A stretch of 64,000 nucleotides of DNA, taken from contig NZ_CP012023.1 in the NCBI RefSeq assembly GCF_001308265.1, positions 2,308,932 to 2,372,931 on the forward strand, read 5' to 3'. The first letter of the stretch is position 1; every line of letters begins with the position of its first letter. A program made the position numbers and the translations under genes. Source of the stretch: Celeribacter marinus (GTDB taxonomy: Bacteria; Pseudomonadota; Alphaproteobacteria; Rhodobacterales; Rhodobacteraceae). Below, piece after piece: positions 27,426-36,834 of this stretch. A model generated the notes under the pieces. It was not told where the DNA came from and ran no database searches. It saw only the letters and a list, made by a program, of their open reading frames with translations.

Positions 27426-27863
27426 ATGTCGCCCCTTCGCCTCGCCAACCTGTCTCTTTTGATTGCCTTTCCGATCGGATGGGGGGCGCCGCTGTTGCGC
27501 GCTGGGTTTCTCCCGCTGTTTGGATTGTCGGAAATCTCGGTCCTGTCTGGCGTGGCAAGCCTTTGGCAAACGGACATCCTGCTTGCCCTTCTTGTGATCG
27601 TCCTCGCCATGGTCGCCCCCATCGCTAAGGTTCTCACACTTGAGGGCGTACTCTCGAACCGCCTTCCGGTACGGATAAAGCCATGGTTGTTTCATCTGGG
27701 CCGACTGGCCATGGCAGATGTATTTTTAATCGCGATCTACATCACGGTGGCCAAAGGCATCGGCATTGGCCGCCTCGAAGTGGCGTGGGGAATGTATCTG
27801 TTTACGGCTTGCGTTGTGACCTCATTGGCTCTGAGTCTGATCTCCGCACGAAAGCAGACTTGA
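27426..27863 (+). CDS. PqiA-like integral membrane protein
   Basis: A 145-residue protein with four hydrophobic segments. It resembles one PqiA domain: the hydrophobic repeat around VLSGVASLWQTDILLALLVIV and the typical block LFHLGRLAMADVFLIAIYITVAKG. PqiA proteins work with MCE-domain lipid carriers, so the nearness to mlaEF may be meaningful. The cysteine ribbon of full-length PqiA is absent. Confidence 0.75.
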   Translation: MSPLRLANLSLLIAFPIGWGAPLLRAGFLPLFGLSEISVLSGVASLWQTDILLALLVIVLAMVAPIAKVLTLEGVLSNRLPVRIKPWLFHLGRLAMADVFLIAIYITVAKGIGIGRLEVAWGMYLFTACVVTSLALSLISARKQT

Positions 27864-27934
27864 AGCAGGGCGACTTGCGCGGGTAGAACAACACAACCAA
27901 CTCAAACGATCGACGCGTATCCACAGGAGCCGAC

Positions 27935-29305
27935 ATGGCCAAAGCCCAAAAGAATTACGTGTGCAGTAAATGCGCCGCAGTCACGACAAAATGGTCAGGG
28001 CGCTGTGATGAATGTGGCGAGTGGAACACCATCGCCGAAGAAAAGCCGCTATCGACATCTGGTCCGACCAAGAAAAGTTTGGGCGGGATGCGCGGCAAGC
28101 CTGTGCCGCTGTCCGATCTGTCCACCAAAGACGCGCCTCCGCCGCGCACCTCCTCGGGCATCGCCGAACTGGACCGCGTGTTGGGCGGCGGTCTGGTCCC
28201 TGCCTCGGCCATTTTGGTGGGCGGCGATCCGGGCATCGGCAAATCCACGCTCCTGCTGCAAGCGGCGGCACAATTCGCGCTTGAAGGTCTCAAGGTCATT
28301 TATGTCTCGGGTGAGGAATCCGCCGCCCAAGTGCGGATGCGCGCACAACGTCTTGGCCTTGGGGGCGCGCCGGTCAAACTGGCCGCAGAGACCAATTTGC
28401 GCGATATTTTGACCACGATGGAGGCCGAAGAGCCCGACTTGGTTATCATCGACTCCATCCAAACCATGTGGGCAGACAATGTGGAAAGCGCCCCAGGGTC
28501 CGTGAGCCAAGTGCGCGCCGCCGCCCACGAATTGACGACATTTGCCAAAACGCGCGGCGTCTCCGTGGTCCTTGTCGGGCATGTCACCAAAGACGGGCAA
28601 CTCGCGGGTCCGCGTGTAGTCGAACACATGGTTGATACCGTTTTGTATTTCGAGGGCGAGCGCGGGCACCATTTCCGCCTATTGCGGGCCGTCAAAAACC
28701 GCTTTGGTCCCTCCAACGAGATTGGCGTATTCGAGATGACGGGTGACGGGTTGCGCGAGGTCAAAAACCCCTCCGCGCTGTTTTTATCCGAGCGCGATGA
28801 ACCCGCCCCGGGATCGGTGGTCTTCGCGGGCATCGAGGGCACGCGCCCCGTGTTGGTCGAATTCCAAGCCCTCGTCGCCCCCTCGCCGCACGCCCAAGCG
28901 CGGCGCACCGTTGTGGGATGGGACGGGGGCCGTTTGGCGATGATCCTCGCCGTCTTGGAAAGCCGGTGTTCGATTCCCTTTGCGGGGCTGGATGTCTATC
29001 TCAATGTGGCGGGCGGCATGAAAGTGTCCGAACCCGCTGCTGATCTGGCGGTTGCCACGGCGTTGCTCTCAGCACGCGAAGATGTCGCCGTCCCAAAGGA
29101 TTGTGTGGTATTCGGGGAACTTTCGCTGTCGGGTAGCCTCAGACCCGTCAACCAAACCGAAAACAGGTTGAAAGAAGCCAAAAAACTTGGTTTTTCATCC
29201 GCAATCCTCCCTGCGCGCTCGAAAGCCGCAGAAAAGAGCGGTATGAGCCTGAGGCAAATGACCGATTTGGTCAATTTCGTCGGGGAAGTGTTCGGCGCGG
29301 GCTAA
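27935..29305 (+). CDS. radA: DNA repair ATPase RadA (Sms)
   Basis: A branch-migration helicase in recombinational repair, 456 residues. The N-terminal zinc ribbon is C10-x-x-C13...C24-x-x-C27. The RecA-like core has GDPGIGKS (98-105) and IIDSIQTMW, and the RadA signature KNRFG follows. The C-terminal Lon-like domain contains GLDVYLNVAGG and AVATALLSA. Full length. Confidence 0.97.
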   Translation: MAKAQKNYVCSKCAAVTTKWSGRCDECGEWNTIAEEKPLSTSGPTKKSLGGMRGKPVPLSDLSTKDAPPPRTSSGIAELDRVLGGGLVPASAILVGGDPGIGKSTLLLQAAAQFALEGLKVIYVSGEESAAQVRMRAQRLGLGGAPVKLAAETNLRDILTTMEAEEPDLVIIDSIQTMWADNVESAPGSVSQVRAAAHELTTFAKTRGVSVVLVGHVTKDGQLAGPRVVEHMVDTVLYFEGERGHHFRLLRAVKNRFGPSNEIGVFEMTGDGLREVKNPSALFLSERDEPAPGSVVFAGIEGTRPVLVEFQALVAPSPHAQARRTVVGWDGGRLAMILAVLESRCSIPFAGLDVYLNVAGGMKVSEPAADLAVATALLSAREDVAVPKDCVVFGELSLSGSLRPVNQTENRLKEAKKLGFSSAILPARSKAAEKSGMSLRQMTDLVNFVGEVFGAG

Positions 29306-29388
29306 CCCCTCGTCGGTGTAATTGTACGGCGCAACGGTGTAGCGCTTAAAGACTGCTCCAATTGGAGCCAGATAAGGAACGAGACGGC

Positions 29389-29943
29389 ATGGAAGGCTTT
29401 ACACTCATCGACGGGATCGTCGCACTGGTGATCATCGTGTCTGCGCTTTTGGCCTATTCGCGCGGGTTCGTCCGCGAGGGCATGGCAATTGCGGGTTGGG
29501 TGGTTGCGGCAATATTAGGCTATGCGCTCGGCCCCAAGGCCGTGCCATTGGTGTCCGAAGTGCCTGTTCTGGGCGATTACATCCGAGACAGCTGTGAATT
29601 GTCGACCCTTACGGGATTTTTCGCCGTGTTTGCGGTGGCGCTAATCGTTGTGTCAATCTTTACGCCGCTGTTTTCCTCCGTCATCCAACGCTCGGCATTG
29701 GGCGGGATTGATCAGGGGCTTGGGTTCGTGTTCGGGGTCATCCGTGGCATCATTTTGGTTGCCATTGCATTGGTCATCGTGGACCGCGTCACCACTGGTG
29801 ATCCGATTGAAATGTTGGAGAACTCGCGCACATCAAAGGTTTTTGCCCGCTCCCAAGAACGGCTGGAAAGCAGTTTGCCCGATGATGCCCCGGGTTGGAT
29901 TACTCAACGCTATGAGAGCCTTGTCAGCACCTGCTCCGAGTAA
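29389..29943 (+). CDS. cvpA: CvpA family membrane protein
   Basis: A 184-residue protein with four membrane helices and the CvpA pattern: DGIVALVIIVSALLAYSRGFVREG at the start and GGIDQGLGFVFGVIRGIILV in the middle. In E. coli cvpA lies next to purF, and here purF is two genes downstream. The ATG at 29389 follows AAGGA. Exact role unknown (envelope maintenance and colicin V export in E. coli). Confidence 0.9.
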   Translation: MEGFTLIDGIVALVIIVSALLAYSRGFVREGMAIAGWVVAAILGYALGPKAVPLVSEVPVLGDYIRDSCELSTLTGFFAVFAVALIVVSIFTPLFSSVIQRSALGGIDQGLGFVFGVIRGIILVAIALVIVDRVTTGDPIEMLENSRTSKVFARSQERLESSLPDDAPGWITQRYESLVSTCSE

Positions 29944-29968
29944 TCTCTCTTTGAGATCTGAAATTTTA

Positions 29969-30001
29969 GGGTGGCCCGCTTGAATAGCGCGGCCGCCCTT
30001 T
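29969..30001 (+). terminator. probable terminator after cvpA
   Basis: Stem GGGTGGCC (29969-29976) pairing GGCCGCCC (29991-29998) with one G-T pair, extended inward by CGC/GCG, then TTT. Confidence 0.6.
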
Positions 30002-30063
30002 CCATATGGGGTTGAGATACATGTAAATCAAATTAACATAAATAGTATTAGGATACCTTCCCC

Positions 30064-30684
30064 ATGGCCAACACCCCGCTTTTTTGGAGCTTGATTAGCC
30101 GCAAATACATCGCCGCCCCGATTGCCAACGAAGAGGTCTACCAAGACAAGCTTACGCGGACCCGCAATGTGCTACGCCCAGAGTGGACAATGCTCGAAAT
30201 CGGATGCGGATCAGGCAACACCGCCTTGGCCCATGCGCCCTACGTGTCACAGATCACTGCGTGTGATTTTAGCGCGCCGATGCTGGACCACGGGCGCACG
30301 CGCGCGGCCAATGAAGGTGTCGACAACGTCGAATTCATCCAAACCGCCTTCGCCGATCTCGCGACTGATCCGACCTATGACGCCGTGTTGATGCTCTCGG
30401 TCATCCATCTGATCCCCGATTGGAAAGCCGCCATTCGCAAGGCTGCGCAATTGACGCGGGCGGGTGGCGTGTTTGTCTCGTCCACCGTTACGATCGACAC
30501 AATGCCAAAAAAGATGCGCGCCATCATGGCGGTGGTCAATGCCCTGCCCGTTTTGCCAAACATTGCCCGTATCACCCGCGCGGGTTTGATTGCCGAGCTT
30601 GAATCGAACGGATTGGTGATCGAGGACAATTGGCAGCAAGAGGGCCACGATTCCGTTTTTGTCATCGCGCGCAAACCCGCATAG
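30064..30684 (+). CDS. class I SAM-dependent methyltransferase
   Basis: 206 residues. SAM-binding motif I is LEIGCGSGNTALA (residues 44-56), motif II ITACDFSAPMLDHGR, and then DAVLMLSVIHLIPDW and TRAGGVFVSSTV. The layout is that of ubiquinone/menaquinone-type methyltransferases, but the substrate cannot be told. It is monocistronic, between cvpA and purF. Confidence 0.8.
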   Translation: MANTPLFWSLISRKYIAAPIANEEVYQDKLTRTRNVLRPEWTMLEIGCGSGNTALAHAPYVSQITACDFSAPMLDHGRTRAANEGVDNVEFIQTAFADLATDPTYDAVLMLSVIHLIPDWKAAIRKAAQLTRAGGVFVSSTVTIDTMPKKMRAIMAVVNALPVLPNIARITRAGLIAELESNGLVIEDNWQQEGHDSVFVIARKPA

Positions 30685-30761
30685 GTGACGCCAAATCAAA
30701 AAACACGCCGTTTGCGGCAAAGATTTGTGATCCTTTCGTGACACTGGTCGCGGAAGTCCGT

Positions 30762-30788
30762 AAAGGAGGTGCCAAACGCACCCCCTTT
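30762..30788 (+). promoter_or_regulatory. hairpin 20 bases before purF
   Basis: AAAGGAGGTGC (30762-30772), five bases, GCACCCCCTTT (30778-30788), with one mismatch. Only a short T-run follows. It may end the methyltransferase message or affect purF; I see no purine riboswitch consensus. Confidence 0.4.
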
Positions 30789-30808
30789 GGATTCGGAGCC
30801 TGTAGCCC

Positions 30809-32278
30809 ATGCGCCAGATGCCCCCCGCAACCCCGTTTGACGATGACAAGCTGAAAGAGGAGTGCGGCGTTTTTGGCGTTGTCGGCGTTGCCGATGCGGC
30901 CAACTTCATCGCTCTTGGCCTTCACGCTCTACAACACCGTGGACAAGAAGCCGGCGGAATTGTCACCTACGATGCCGAGGCAGGATTTCAATCCGCACGC
31001 CGCTTTGGCTACGTGCGCGACAACTTCACTTCACAAAAGGTCATGGAAACTCTGCCCGGCGAGATCGGCATCGGTCATGTGCGCTATTCCACCGCAGGAT
31101 CCAAAGGCAACACCGCGATCCGCGATGTGCAACCGTTCTTTGGCGAGTTTTCCATGGGTGGCGCGGCAATTGCCCACAACGGCAATATCACAAACGCCGA
31201 TGCCCTACGCCGTGAGTTGATTGATCGTGGCTCTATCTTTCAATCCTCCTCGGATTCCGAATGCATTATCCATCTGATGGCACGCTCGTTGCAACGCAAC
31301 ATCCCCGAGCGGATGAAAGATGCGCTGCGCCGTGTCGAAGGCGCGTTCTCGGTTGTCGCCATGACCCGCACCAAATTGGTCGGCGTGCGTGATCCGCGCG
31401 GCGTGCGTCCGCTTGTGTTGGGGAAGGTGGGCGAAAACGGCTATGCGCTCTCGTCCGAGACATGCGCGCTCGACATCATTGGTGCCGAATTTGTCCGTGA
31501 GATTGAACCGGGTGAAATGGTTGTGATCTCCGAGGGCCAAGTGGTCAGCTCCAAACCGTTTGAACAAATGGCCTCGCGGTTTTGCATCTTTGAACATGTG
31601 TACTTTTCACGCCCCGACAGTATTTTGGGCGGTCGTTCCGTGTATGAAACCCGCCGTCAAATCGGTGTGGAACTGGCGCGCGAAGCCCCCGTTGAGGCCG
31701 ATCTCGTCTGTCCCGTTCCCGACAGTGGCACCCCCGCCGCCATCGGGTTTTCGCACGAAAGCGGCATTCCCTACGGCATGGGTATCATCCGCAACCAATA
31801 TATGGGCCGCACGTTCATCGAGCCGTCCGAGCAGATCCGCAACATGGGCGTGCGCCTCAAACTCAACGTCAACCGCGCCTTGATCCGTGGCAAACGTATC
31901 ATCCTTGTCGACGACAGCGTGGTGCGCGGCACAACATCGCAAAAAATCAAGGACATGCTACTTGATGCGGGCGCCGCCGAGGTGCATTTCCGCATCGCCT
32001 CCCCGCCAACCATGTGGCCGTGTTTTTACGGTGTTGACACGCCCGACCGTGACAAGCTTTTGGCCGCCCACATGAGCATCGAACAAATGCGGGCACACCT
32101 CGGGGTTGATAGCCTGCAATTCATTACACTGGATGGCCTATACCGCGCCGCTGGCGTGGCCGAAGGTCGTGATGCGACTGCGCCGCGCTACTGCGATGCG
32201 TGTTTCTCGGGCGAGTATCCAGTGGTGCCAACGGATATGATTGCCAAGGGCTTCAAACTCAAAGACGCGGCTGAATAA
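30809..32278 (+). CDS. purF: amidophosphoribosyltransferase
   Basis: The first committed step of purine synthesis, making phosphoribosylamine from PRPP and glutamine. 489 residues. The N-terminal nucleophile is C19 (EECGVFGV), so an 18-residue propeptide must be cut off. Glutaminase motifs RYSTAG and AHNGNITNAD and the PRPP loop ILVDDSVVRGTTSQ are present. GGAG stands 9 bases before the ATG. Confidence 0.97.
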   Translation: MRQMPPATPFDDDKLKEECGVFGVVGVADAANFIALGLHALQHRGQEAGGIVTYDAEAGFQSARRFGYVRDNFTSQKVMETLPGEIGIGHVRYSTAGSKGNTAIRDVQPFFGEFSMGGAAIAHNGNITNADALRRELIDRGSIFQSSSDSECIIHLMARSLQRNIPERMKDALRRVEGAFSVVAMTRTKLVGVRDPRGVRPLVLGKVGENGYALSSETCALDIIGAEFVREIEPGEMVVISEGQVVSSKPFEQMASRFCIFEHVYFSRPDSILGGRSVYETRRQIGVELAREAPVEADLVCPVPDSGTPAAIGFSHESGIPYGMGIIRNQYMGRTFIEPSEQIRNMGVRLKLNVNRALIRGKRIILVDDSVVRGTTSQKIKDMLLDAGAAEVHFRIASPPTMWPCFYGVDTPDRDKLLAAHMSIEQMRAHLGVDSLQFITLDGLYRAAGVAEGRDATAPRYCDACFSGEYPVVPTDMIAKGFKLKDAAE

Positions 32279-32791
32279 GTGGCGTCTGTTCTCGATCTGG
32301 ATCCACGGTGGCGCGCGCTGATAGCGCAAGGCGGGGTGATTGATATCGGGTTCGATCATCCGTCAGACTGGCCACATGATACGCGCGGCGATGCCGCGTT
32401 TGTCAAAGCGGGCGACGATCAACTGACCGCGGAACTATGTCGTCTTGGTACAGACCGTTTTTTGCGCGCCACGGTGATGTTGCCGGTCCGCGGCTCCGAC
32501 GAAGCCGTGGGGATTGCCCTTTGGGCACAGGTACCGCCCGACACATTTTACGCCTATCTCGACACGTTTGAGGGCGGCCCCGCCCCTGAGACCAGTGTTG
32601 CTACATTGGCCAATGATCTTCCGCCCGTCGCGACCCCAGACGCCGCACTGACATTGGCATTTGGCGATGACAACACGCGCCCAAGTGCGACGATTGCGGG
32701 TGGAGCCACCGACATCTCCCTAGACGATCTGATTGCGCTATATGAGGCCACGGGCACGCTGGCGCACTGGGCATTAAAAAGCGGCGGATGA
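32279..32791 (+). CDS. unknown protein, DUF2199-like region
   Basis: A 170-residue protein starting with GTG directly after the purF stop, so it is probably translated by coupling. The stretch RATVMLPVRGSDEAVGIALWAQVPPDTFYAYLD resembles the core of DUF2199 proteins, but their N-terminal cysteine motif is missing. The match is from memory and weak. No signal peptide. Function unknown. Confidence 0.5.
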   Translation: MASVLDLDPRWRALIAQGGVIDIGFDHPSDWPHDTRGDAAFVKAGDDQLTAELCRLGTDRFLRATVMLPVRGSDEAVGIALWAQVPPDTFYAYLDTFEGGPAPETSVATLANDLPPVATPDAALTLAFGDDNTRPSATIAGGATDISLDDLIALYEATGTLAHWALKSGG

Positions 32792-32848
32792 GCGCAGCGC
32801 GCCCTTCCCCACTTGACCCGACTTGATTTCAGCGCCATCACTTCGTCC

Positions 32849-33517
32849 ATGACAGATCAAACCAAAATAGCACTCGTCACAGGCGCGTCACGCGGCCTTG
32901 GGTTCCACCTCGCAGAGGCCTTGGCCCCCCATTATCACATTGTCGCTGTGGCCAAAACCACAGGCGCGCTCGAAGAGCTTGATGATCGGATCAAGGCCAA
33001 GGGGGGACAAGCAACGCTTGCGCCAATGGATGTGACCAATGTCGACGCCATGGCGCATCTGTGTCGCGGTATTTATGATCGCTGGGGCCACCTTGATCTT
33101 TGGGCGCACACGGCCGTGTATGCCCAACTGTTATCGCCCGCCGATCACATGGACCCCAAAGATTTTGATCGCACGATGAACACCAACGTTATGGCAACGG
33201 GAAAACTGATCCCGATGATTGCGCCGTTGTTGAACATGGGCGAGACGCGCGCAGATGCTCTCTTTTTCGATGACGCGCACGCAGGCGATAAATTCTACGG
33301 CGCATATGGCGCATCCAAAGCCGCACAGATTGCGATGGCACGCAGCTGGCATGCAGAGACAAAAGACAGCACAAAAGCGCCTCGCGTTCACGTGCTGACC
33401 CCTGCGCCGATGCCAACCGCCACGCGCGCACGGTTCTATCCGGGCGAGGCGAAAGACGCTTTAGCGCACCCCAAAGACGAGGCGGCCCGCCTGCTCAAAG
33501 AGGCAGGCATACTGTAG
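32849..33517 (+). CDS. short-chain dehydrogenase/reductase
   Basis: 222 residues. The NAD(P)-binding motif TGASRGLG (residues 11-18) and the catalytic Y153-x-x-x-K157 (YGASK) are clear. The usual NNAG is replaced by HTAV, and the usual catalytic serine region reads FFDDAHAG, so activity may be altered. Substrate unknown. The ATG at 32849 begins the fold; the frame upstream is not conserved. A strong terminator follows. Confidence 0.8.
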   Translation: MTDQTKIALVTGASRGLGFHLAEALAPHYHIVAVAKTTGALEELDDRIKAKGGQATLAPMDVTNVDAMAHLCRGIYDRWGHLDLWAHTAVYAQLLSPADHMDPKDFDRTMNTNVMATGKLIPMIAPLLNMGETRADALFFDDAHAGDKFYGAYGASKAAQIAMARSWHAETKDSTKAPRVHVLTPAPMPTATRARFYPGEAKDALAHPKDEAARLLKEAGIL

Positions 33518-33539
33518 TCACAACTTGCACATTTCGAAC

Positions 33540-33573
33540 AAAAGGCGCGCCAAAACCAACTGGCGCGCCTTTT
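33540..33573. terminator. bidirectional terminator between convergent genes
   Basis: Perfect 13-base arms AAAAGGCGCGCCA (33540-33552) and TGGCGCGCCTTTT (33561-33573) with an 8-base loop. It ends the SDR gene and the opposite VOC gene. Confidence 0.92.
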
Positions 33574-33594
33574 GTTTTGGACATATCGAACATT

Positions 33595-33990
33595 TCAAAG
33601 CGGCGCGAACAGATCCACGCGGTATCCATCGGCGTCCATAACGGTGGCGTAGCGTTGCCCCCAAAACGCATCCCACGGTGCGACCAAGACGGTGAACCCC
33701 GCCGCCGCAATTGCCGCCGCGTGTGCGTCGACATCGGCAGGGCTATCACACAGCATCGCAAAAGACGCATGATTGGGCGCGCGCGGCGCCTCCCCCGTCA
33801 GCTTTTCCATCAATGCGGCACTGTCGATCATCAGGCGTGGCGCACCGTCATCGCGCACGGGTTCAACGTGATCCTCGGACACAAACGCACCCTCGCCTTC
33901 AAAATCAAACCCCAAGAGCGTGTAAAACACTTTGGCGCGCTCTATATCGTGCGCGCTCACCGCCACGGCGTCTAAAACAGGCTTTCCCAT
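33595..33990 (-). CDS. VOC (glyoxalase/bleomycin-resistance fold) protein
   Basis: 131 residues. It has the opening beta-alpha unit VSAHDIERAKVFYTLLGFDF and the closing YATVMDADGYRVDLFAPL of the vicinal-oxygen-chelate fold. AAGGAG stands before the ATG at 33990. Metal ligands are not complete, so it may be a binding or structural member. Substrate unknown. Confidence 0.8.
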   Translation of the reverse strand: MGKPVLDAVAVSAHDIERAKVFYTLLGFDFEGEGAFVSEDHVEPVRDDGAPRLMIDSAALMEKLTGEAPRAPNHASFAMLCDSPADVDAHAAAIAAAGFTVLVAPWDAFWGQRYATVMDADGYRVDLFAPL

Positions 33991-34081
33991 AGGATTCTCC
34001 TTATAAAAACAGGGTGCGGCTTGCCGCGATTCGAAGCCTGCTTTATGGAGGGAGCAACAGCAAGGAAAAGGCAGGCGGTCC

Positions 34082-34870
34082 ATGCGCATTCTCATCACCA
34101 ACGACGACGGCATCAATGCACCCGGTTTGGTCACACTCGAGGCCATCGCCGCCGAACTGGCGGGCCCTGAGGGGGAAATCTGGGTCGTTGCTCCCGCGTT
34201 CGAGCAATCGGGCGTAGCGCACTGTATTTCCTACACCCACCCGACGATGATTTCGCAAATGGGCGAACGCCGTTGGGCCGCAGAAGGCTCGCCCGCCGAC
34301 TGTGTTCTCGCTGGCCTGCACGATATCATGCCGCAAAAGCCCGATCTGGTGCTGTCTGGCGTGAACCGTGGCAACAACGCGGGCGAAAACGTCATGTATT
34401 CGGGCACCATTGGTGGCGCGATGGAGGCGGCGCTCAAAGGCATAAAGGCGATTGCCCTATCCCAGTTTTTCGGGCCTGAAAACGCAAGTCTAGACAATCC
34501 GTTCGAGAGCGCGGCAGCACATGGCGCTGGCGTCATTCGTCAATTGCTTGATCACGCGGATTGGGGCGAAACCGACGATTACGCGCTGTTTTACAACGTT
34601 AATTTTCCGCCCCTGCCCGCCGAACAAACCGGTGGCATGATGGCGACACGTCAGGGCAAACGCCCCACATCCGGCTTTGGCATAGAGGCGCAGACCTCCC
34701 CCACAGGACGCAGGTTCCTTTGGGTGCGCGGTTCTGAGCAAGCCGTTGAAACGGGCGCGGGCACAGATGTATCCGCCAATCTCGCCGGCGCAATCTCCGT
34801 CACCCCGATGCGCGCCGATCTCAGCGATCATTCCGCCGTGGCCGGACTGGCAAAGGCGCTCGTAAAATGA
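34082..34870 (+). CDS. surE: 5'/3'-nucleotidase SurE
   Basis: A metal-dependent nucleotide phosphatase linked to stationary-phase survival. 262 residues. It starts [16 protein letters not shown] with the metal-binding NDDG (residues 7-10) and has [18 protein letters not shown] in the middle. Its stop overlaps pcm by ATGA. Together with the following LytM lipoprotein it keeps the surE-pcm-nlpD order known from enteric bacteria, without rpoS. Confidence 0.95.
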   Translation: MRILITNDDGINAPGLVTLEAIAAELAGPEGEIWVVAPAFEQSGVAHCISYTHPTMISQMGERRWAAEGSPADCVLAGLHDIMPQKPDLVLSGVNRGNNAGENVMYSGTIGGAMEAALKGIKAIALSQFFGPENASLDNPFESAAAHGAGVIRQLLDHADWGETDDYALFYNVNFPPLPAEQTGGMMATRQGKRPTSGFGIEAQTSPTGRRFLWVRGSEQAVETGAGTDVSANLAGAISVTPMRADLSDHSAVAGLAKALVK

Positions 34871-35505
34871 TGGACGCCGAGGCGCAAATGCAATTCCTCT
34901 ACACGCTCAGATCAAAGGGCGTCACGGACACGCGCACCCTTACTGCGATGGAAAAGGTCGATCGCGGTCTGTTCGTCAAAGGGTTGTTCGCCGAGCGCGT
35001 CTATGAGGATATGCCACTGCCCATTGCGTGTGGCCAAACTATTTCGCAACCCTCCGTGGTGGGCCTGATGACACAAGCGCTCAACGTGCAGCCCCGCGAT
35101 AAGGTACTAGAGGTTGGCACAGGCAGCGGATATCAAGCGGCTGTATTGAGCCAACTGGCACGGCGCGTCTACACGGTCGACCGTCACGCCCGTTTGGTCC
35201 GTGAGGCACAAAGCGCATTCGACGCCATGGGCCTCGTCAATATCACCGCCTTTACCGCCGATGGCAGCTACGGCCTACCCGACCAAGCACCGTTTGATCG
35301 CATTATCGTGACCGCAGCGGCCGAAGACCCGCCCGGCCCCCTCTTGGCGCAATTGAAAACGGGCGGTATCATGGTGGTGCCTGTGGGCCAATCCGATGCG
35401 GTTCAAAGCCTGATAAAAGTCACACGTACGCCAAACGGATTCGATTACGATGAACTTCGCGCCGTACGCTTCGTTCCCTTGTTGGAGGGAATTGGTCAAG
35501 AGTAG
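34867..35505 (+). CDS. pcm: protein-L-isoaspartate O-methyltransferase
   Basis: Repairs isomerised aspartyl residues in aged proteins using SAM. 212 residues. It has the family entry [18 protein letters not shown], the SAM motif [16 protein letters not shown] and [15 protein letters not shown]. It is coupled to surE by an ATGA overlap. Confidence 0.95.
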   Translation: MMDAEAQMQFLYTLRSKGVTDTRTLTAMEKVDRGLFVKGLFAERVYEDMPLPIACGQTISQPSVVGLMTQALNVQPRDKVLEVGTGSGYQAAVLSQLARRVYTVDRHARLVREAQSAFDAMGLVNITAFTADGSYGLPDQAPFDRIIVTAAAEDPPGPLLAQLKTGGIMVVPVGQSDAVQSLIKVTRTPNGFDYDELRAVRFVPLLEGIGQE

Positions 35506-35564
35506 TGCCCCACCAAGAGGGCAAGAGGGCGATGACGCCCCACATATATGAGGACGACAGAGCA

Positions 35565-36749
35565 ATGACGATGACCTTCCCCCGCGCCCTTCTTGCAGGA
35601 TGCGCTTTGATAGCGCTCAGCGCGTGCCAAAAGCCACTGGATTTCGATCTGCGCGGCTTGGCTGATGGATTTAACACCGCTGAGGCGGCGAGTGAGGCGC
35701 GCACCGCCGCGCGCCCCGCGACTGATGCAAAAGGCATCATTTCCTACCCCAATTACCAAGTCGCAATTGCCAAAAAAGGCGATAGCATCACCGATATCGC
35801 CGCCCGCACGGGCCTGCCTGCGGATGAACTTGCGCGTTACAACGGTATCTCCGACAGCTCGGTTTTGCGTCAGGGCGAAGTGATCGCACTGCCCCGCCGC
35901 GTCGATGTGCCGACCGCAACAACGCAATCGGGCACCATTGCGTCAGGTGAGCGCATCGATATCACGACCTTGGCCAACGATGCGTTGAATGACGCGGGCA
36001 CACAGACACAAACGGCGACGACCCCGACCGCCACCACGACACCAGTCAATTCATCAAACCCCGTTGAGGGCATGGAACCCGTCCGCCACCAAGTGATGCG
36101 TGGCGAAACCGCCTATTCCATCGCGCGCAAATACGGTGTTTCTGTGCGCGCCTTGTCCGACTGGAATGGTCTCGGCTCGGACCTCGCGGTGCAAGAGGGT
36201 CGCTATCTGTTGATCCCCTTAAAGGCAGCAGGCAATACGCCCGTGGAGCAGCCAACAACCACGACACAACCCGGTCAAGGCACATCGACGCCGACACCGC
36301 CCTCTGCCGCGGCCCCCTTGCCCGACCCCGAAGAGGCAAAGCCCGCGGCCGCCGCACCGCCCAAACCCACCACCGACCTTGGCGCGAGACAAACCACGAC
36401 ATCCGAAATGGCCAAACCCGTTTCTGGCGCCATCATCCGTGACTATGACAAGGCCAAATCCAAATTTGTTCTGTTCTCCGCGCCTTCAGGCACATCGGTG
36501 AAAGCCGCAAAAGACGGCACGGTCAAACTGATTTCGACCAACGCCGATGGCGTGAAAATCATGGTCGTGGATCATGGCGATGGATTGCAAACGGCCTACA
36601 GCTTCATCGACAATATCGCCGTGAAAAAGGGCGATAGCGTAAAGCGTGGCCAAGCCATCGCGAAAGTCACCGCCAACGAGTTCAATGCGCTTCAATTCAT
36701 GGTGTTCAAAGGCACGCAAACGGTCGATCCGTCTCCTTACATGAACTGA
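35565..36749 (+). CDS. nlpD: LysM and degenerate LytM (M23) lipoprotein, NlpD-like
   Basis: A 394-residue lipoprotein: signal ending LIALSAC with lipid-modified C21, two LysM peptidoglycan-binding modules (about residues 64-105 and 175-215), a Pro/Thr-rich linker, and a C-terminal LytM domain (about 300-394). The zinc-binding histidines are missing: the usual H-x-H position reads NALQFMVFKG. It is therefore probably an amidase activator, as NlpD is in cell separation, not an enzyme. It follows surE-pcm. The ATG at 35565 heads the signal peptide. Confidence 0.88.
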   Translation: MTMTFPRALLAGCALIALSACQKPLDFDLRGLADGFNTAEAASEARTAARPATDAKGIISYPNYQVAIAKKGDSITDIAARTGLPADELARYNGISDSSVLRQGEVIALPRRVDVPTATTQSGTIASGERIDITTLANDALNDAGTQTQTATTPTATTTPVNSSNPVEGMEPVRHQVMRGETAYSIARKYGVSVRALSDWNGLGSDLAVQEGRYLLIPLKAAGNTPVEQPTTTTQPGQGTSTPTPPSAAAPLPDPEEAKPAAAAPPKPTTDLGARQTTTSEMAKPVSGAIIRDYDKAKSKFVLFSAPSGTSVKAAKDGTVKLISTNADGVKIMVVDHGDGLQTAYSFIDNIAVKKGDSVKRGQAIAKVTANEFNALQFMVFKGTQTVDPSPYMN

Positions 36750-36775
36750 TCCGCCTGCAAACCGCCCTAAAATGC

Positions 36776-36811
36776 AAAACGCGCGCCCTTAGCGATATGG
36801 GCGCGCGTTTT
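36776..36811. terminator. bidirectional terminator
   Basis: Perfect 13-base arms AAAACGCGCGCCC (36776-36788) and GGGCGCGCGTTTT (36799-36811), a 10-base loop, between the convergent nlpD-like and DUF815 genes. Confidence 0.92.
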
Positions 36812-36834
36812 TATGTCGTACGAATTGCTATGGA

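Noticed and set aside
30690..30808. Purine riboswitch before purF
   Set aside because: No conserved junction or loop-loop elements of purine riboswitches are seen, only a simple hairpin.
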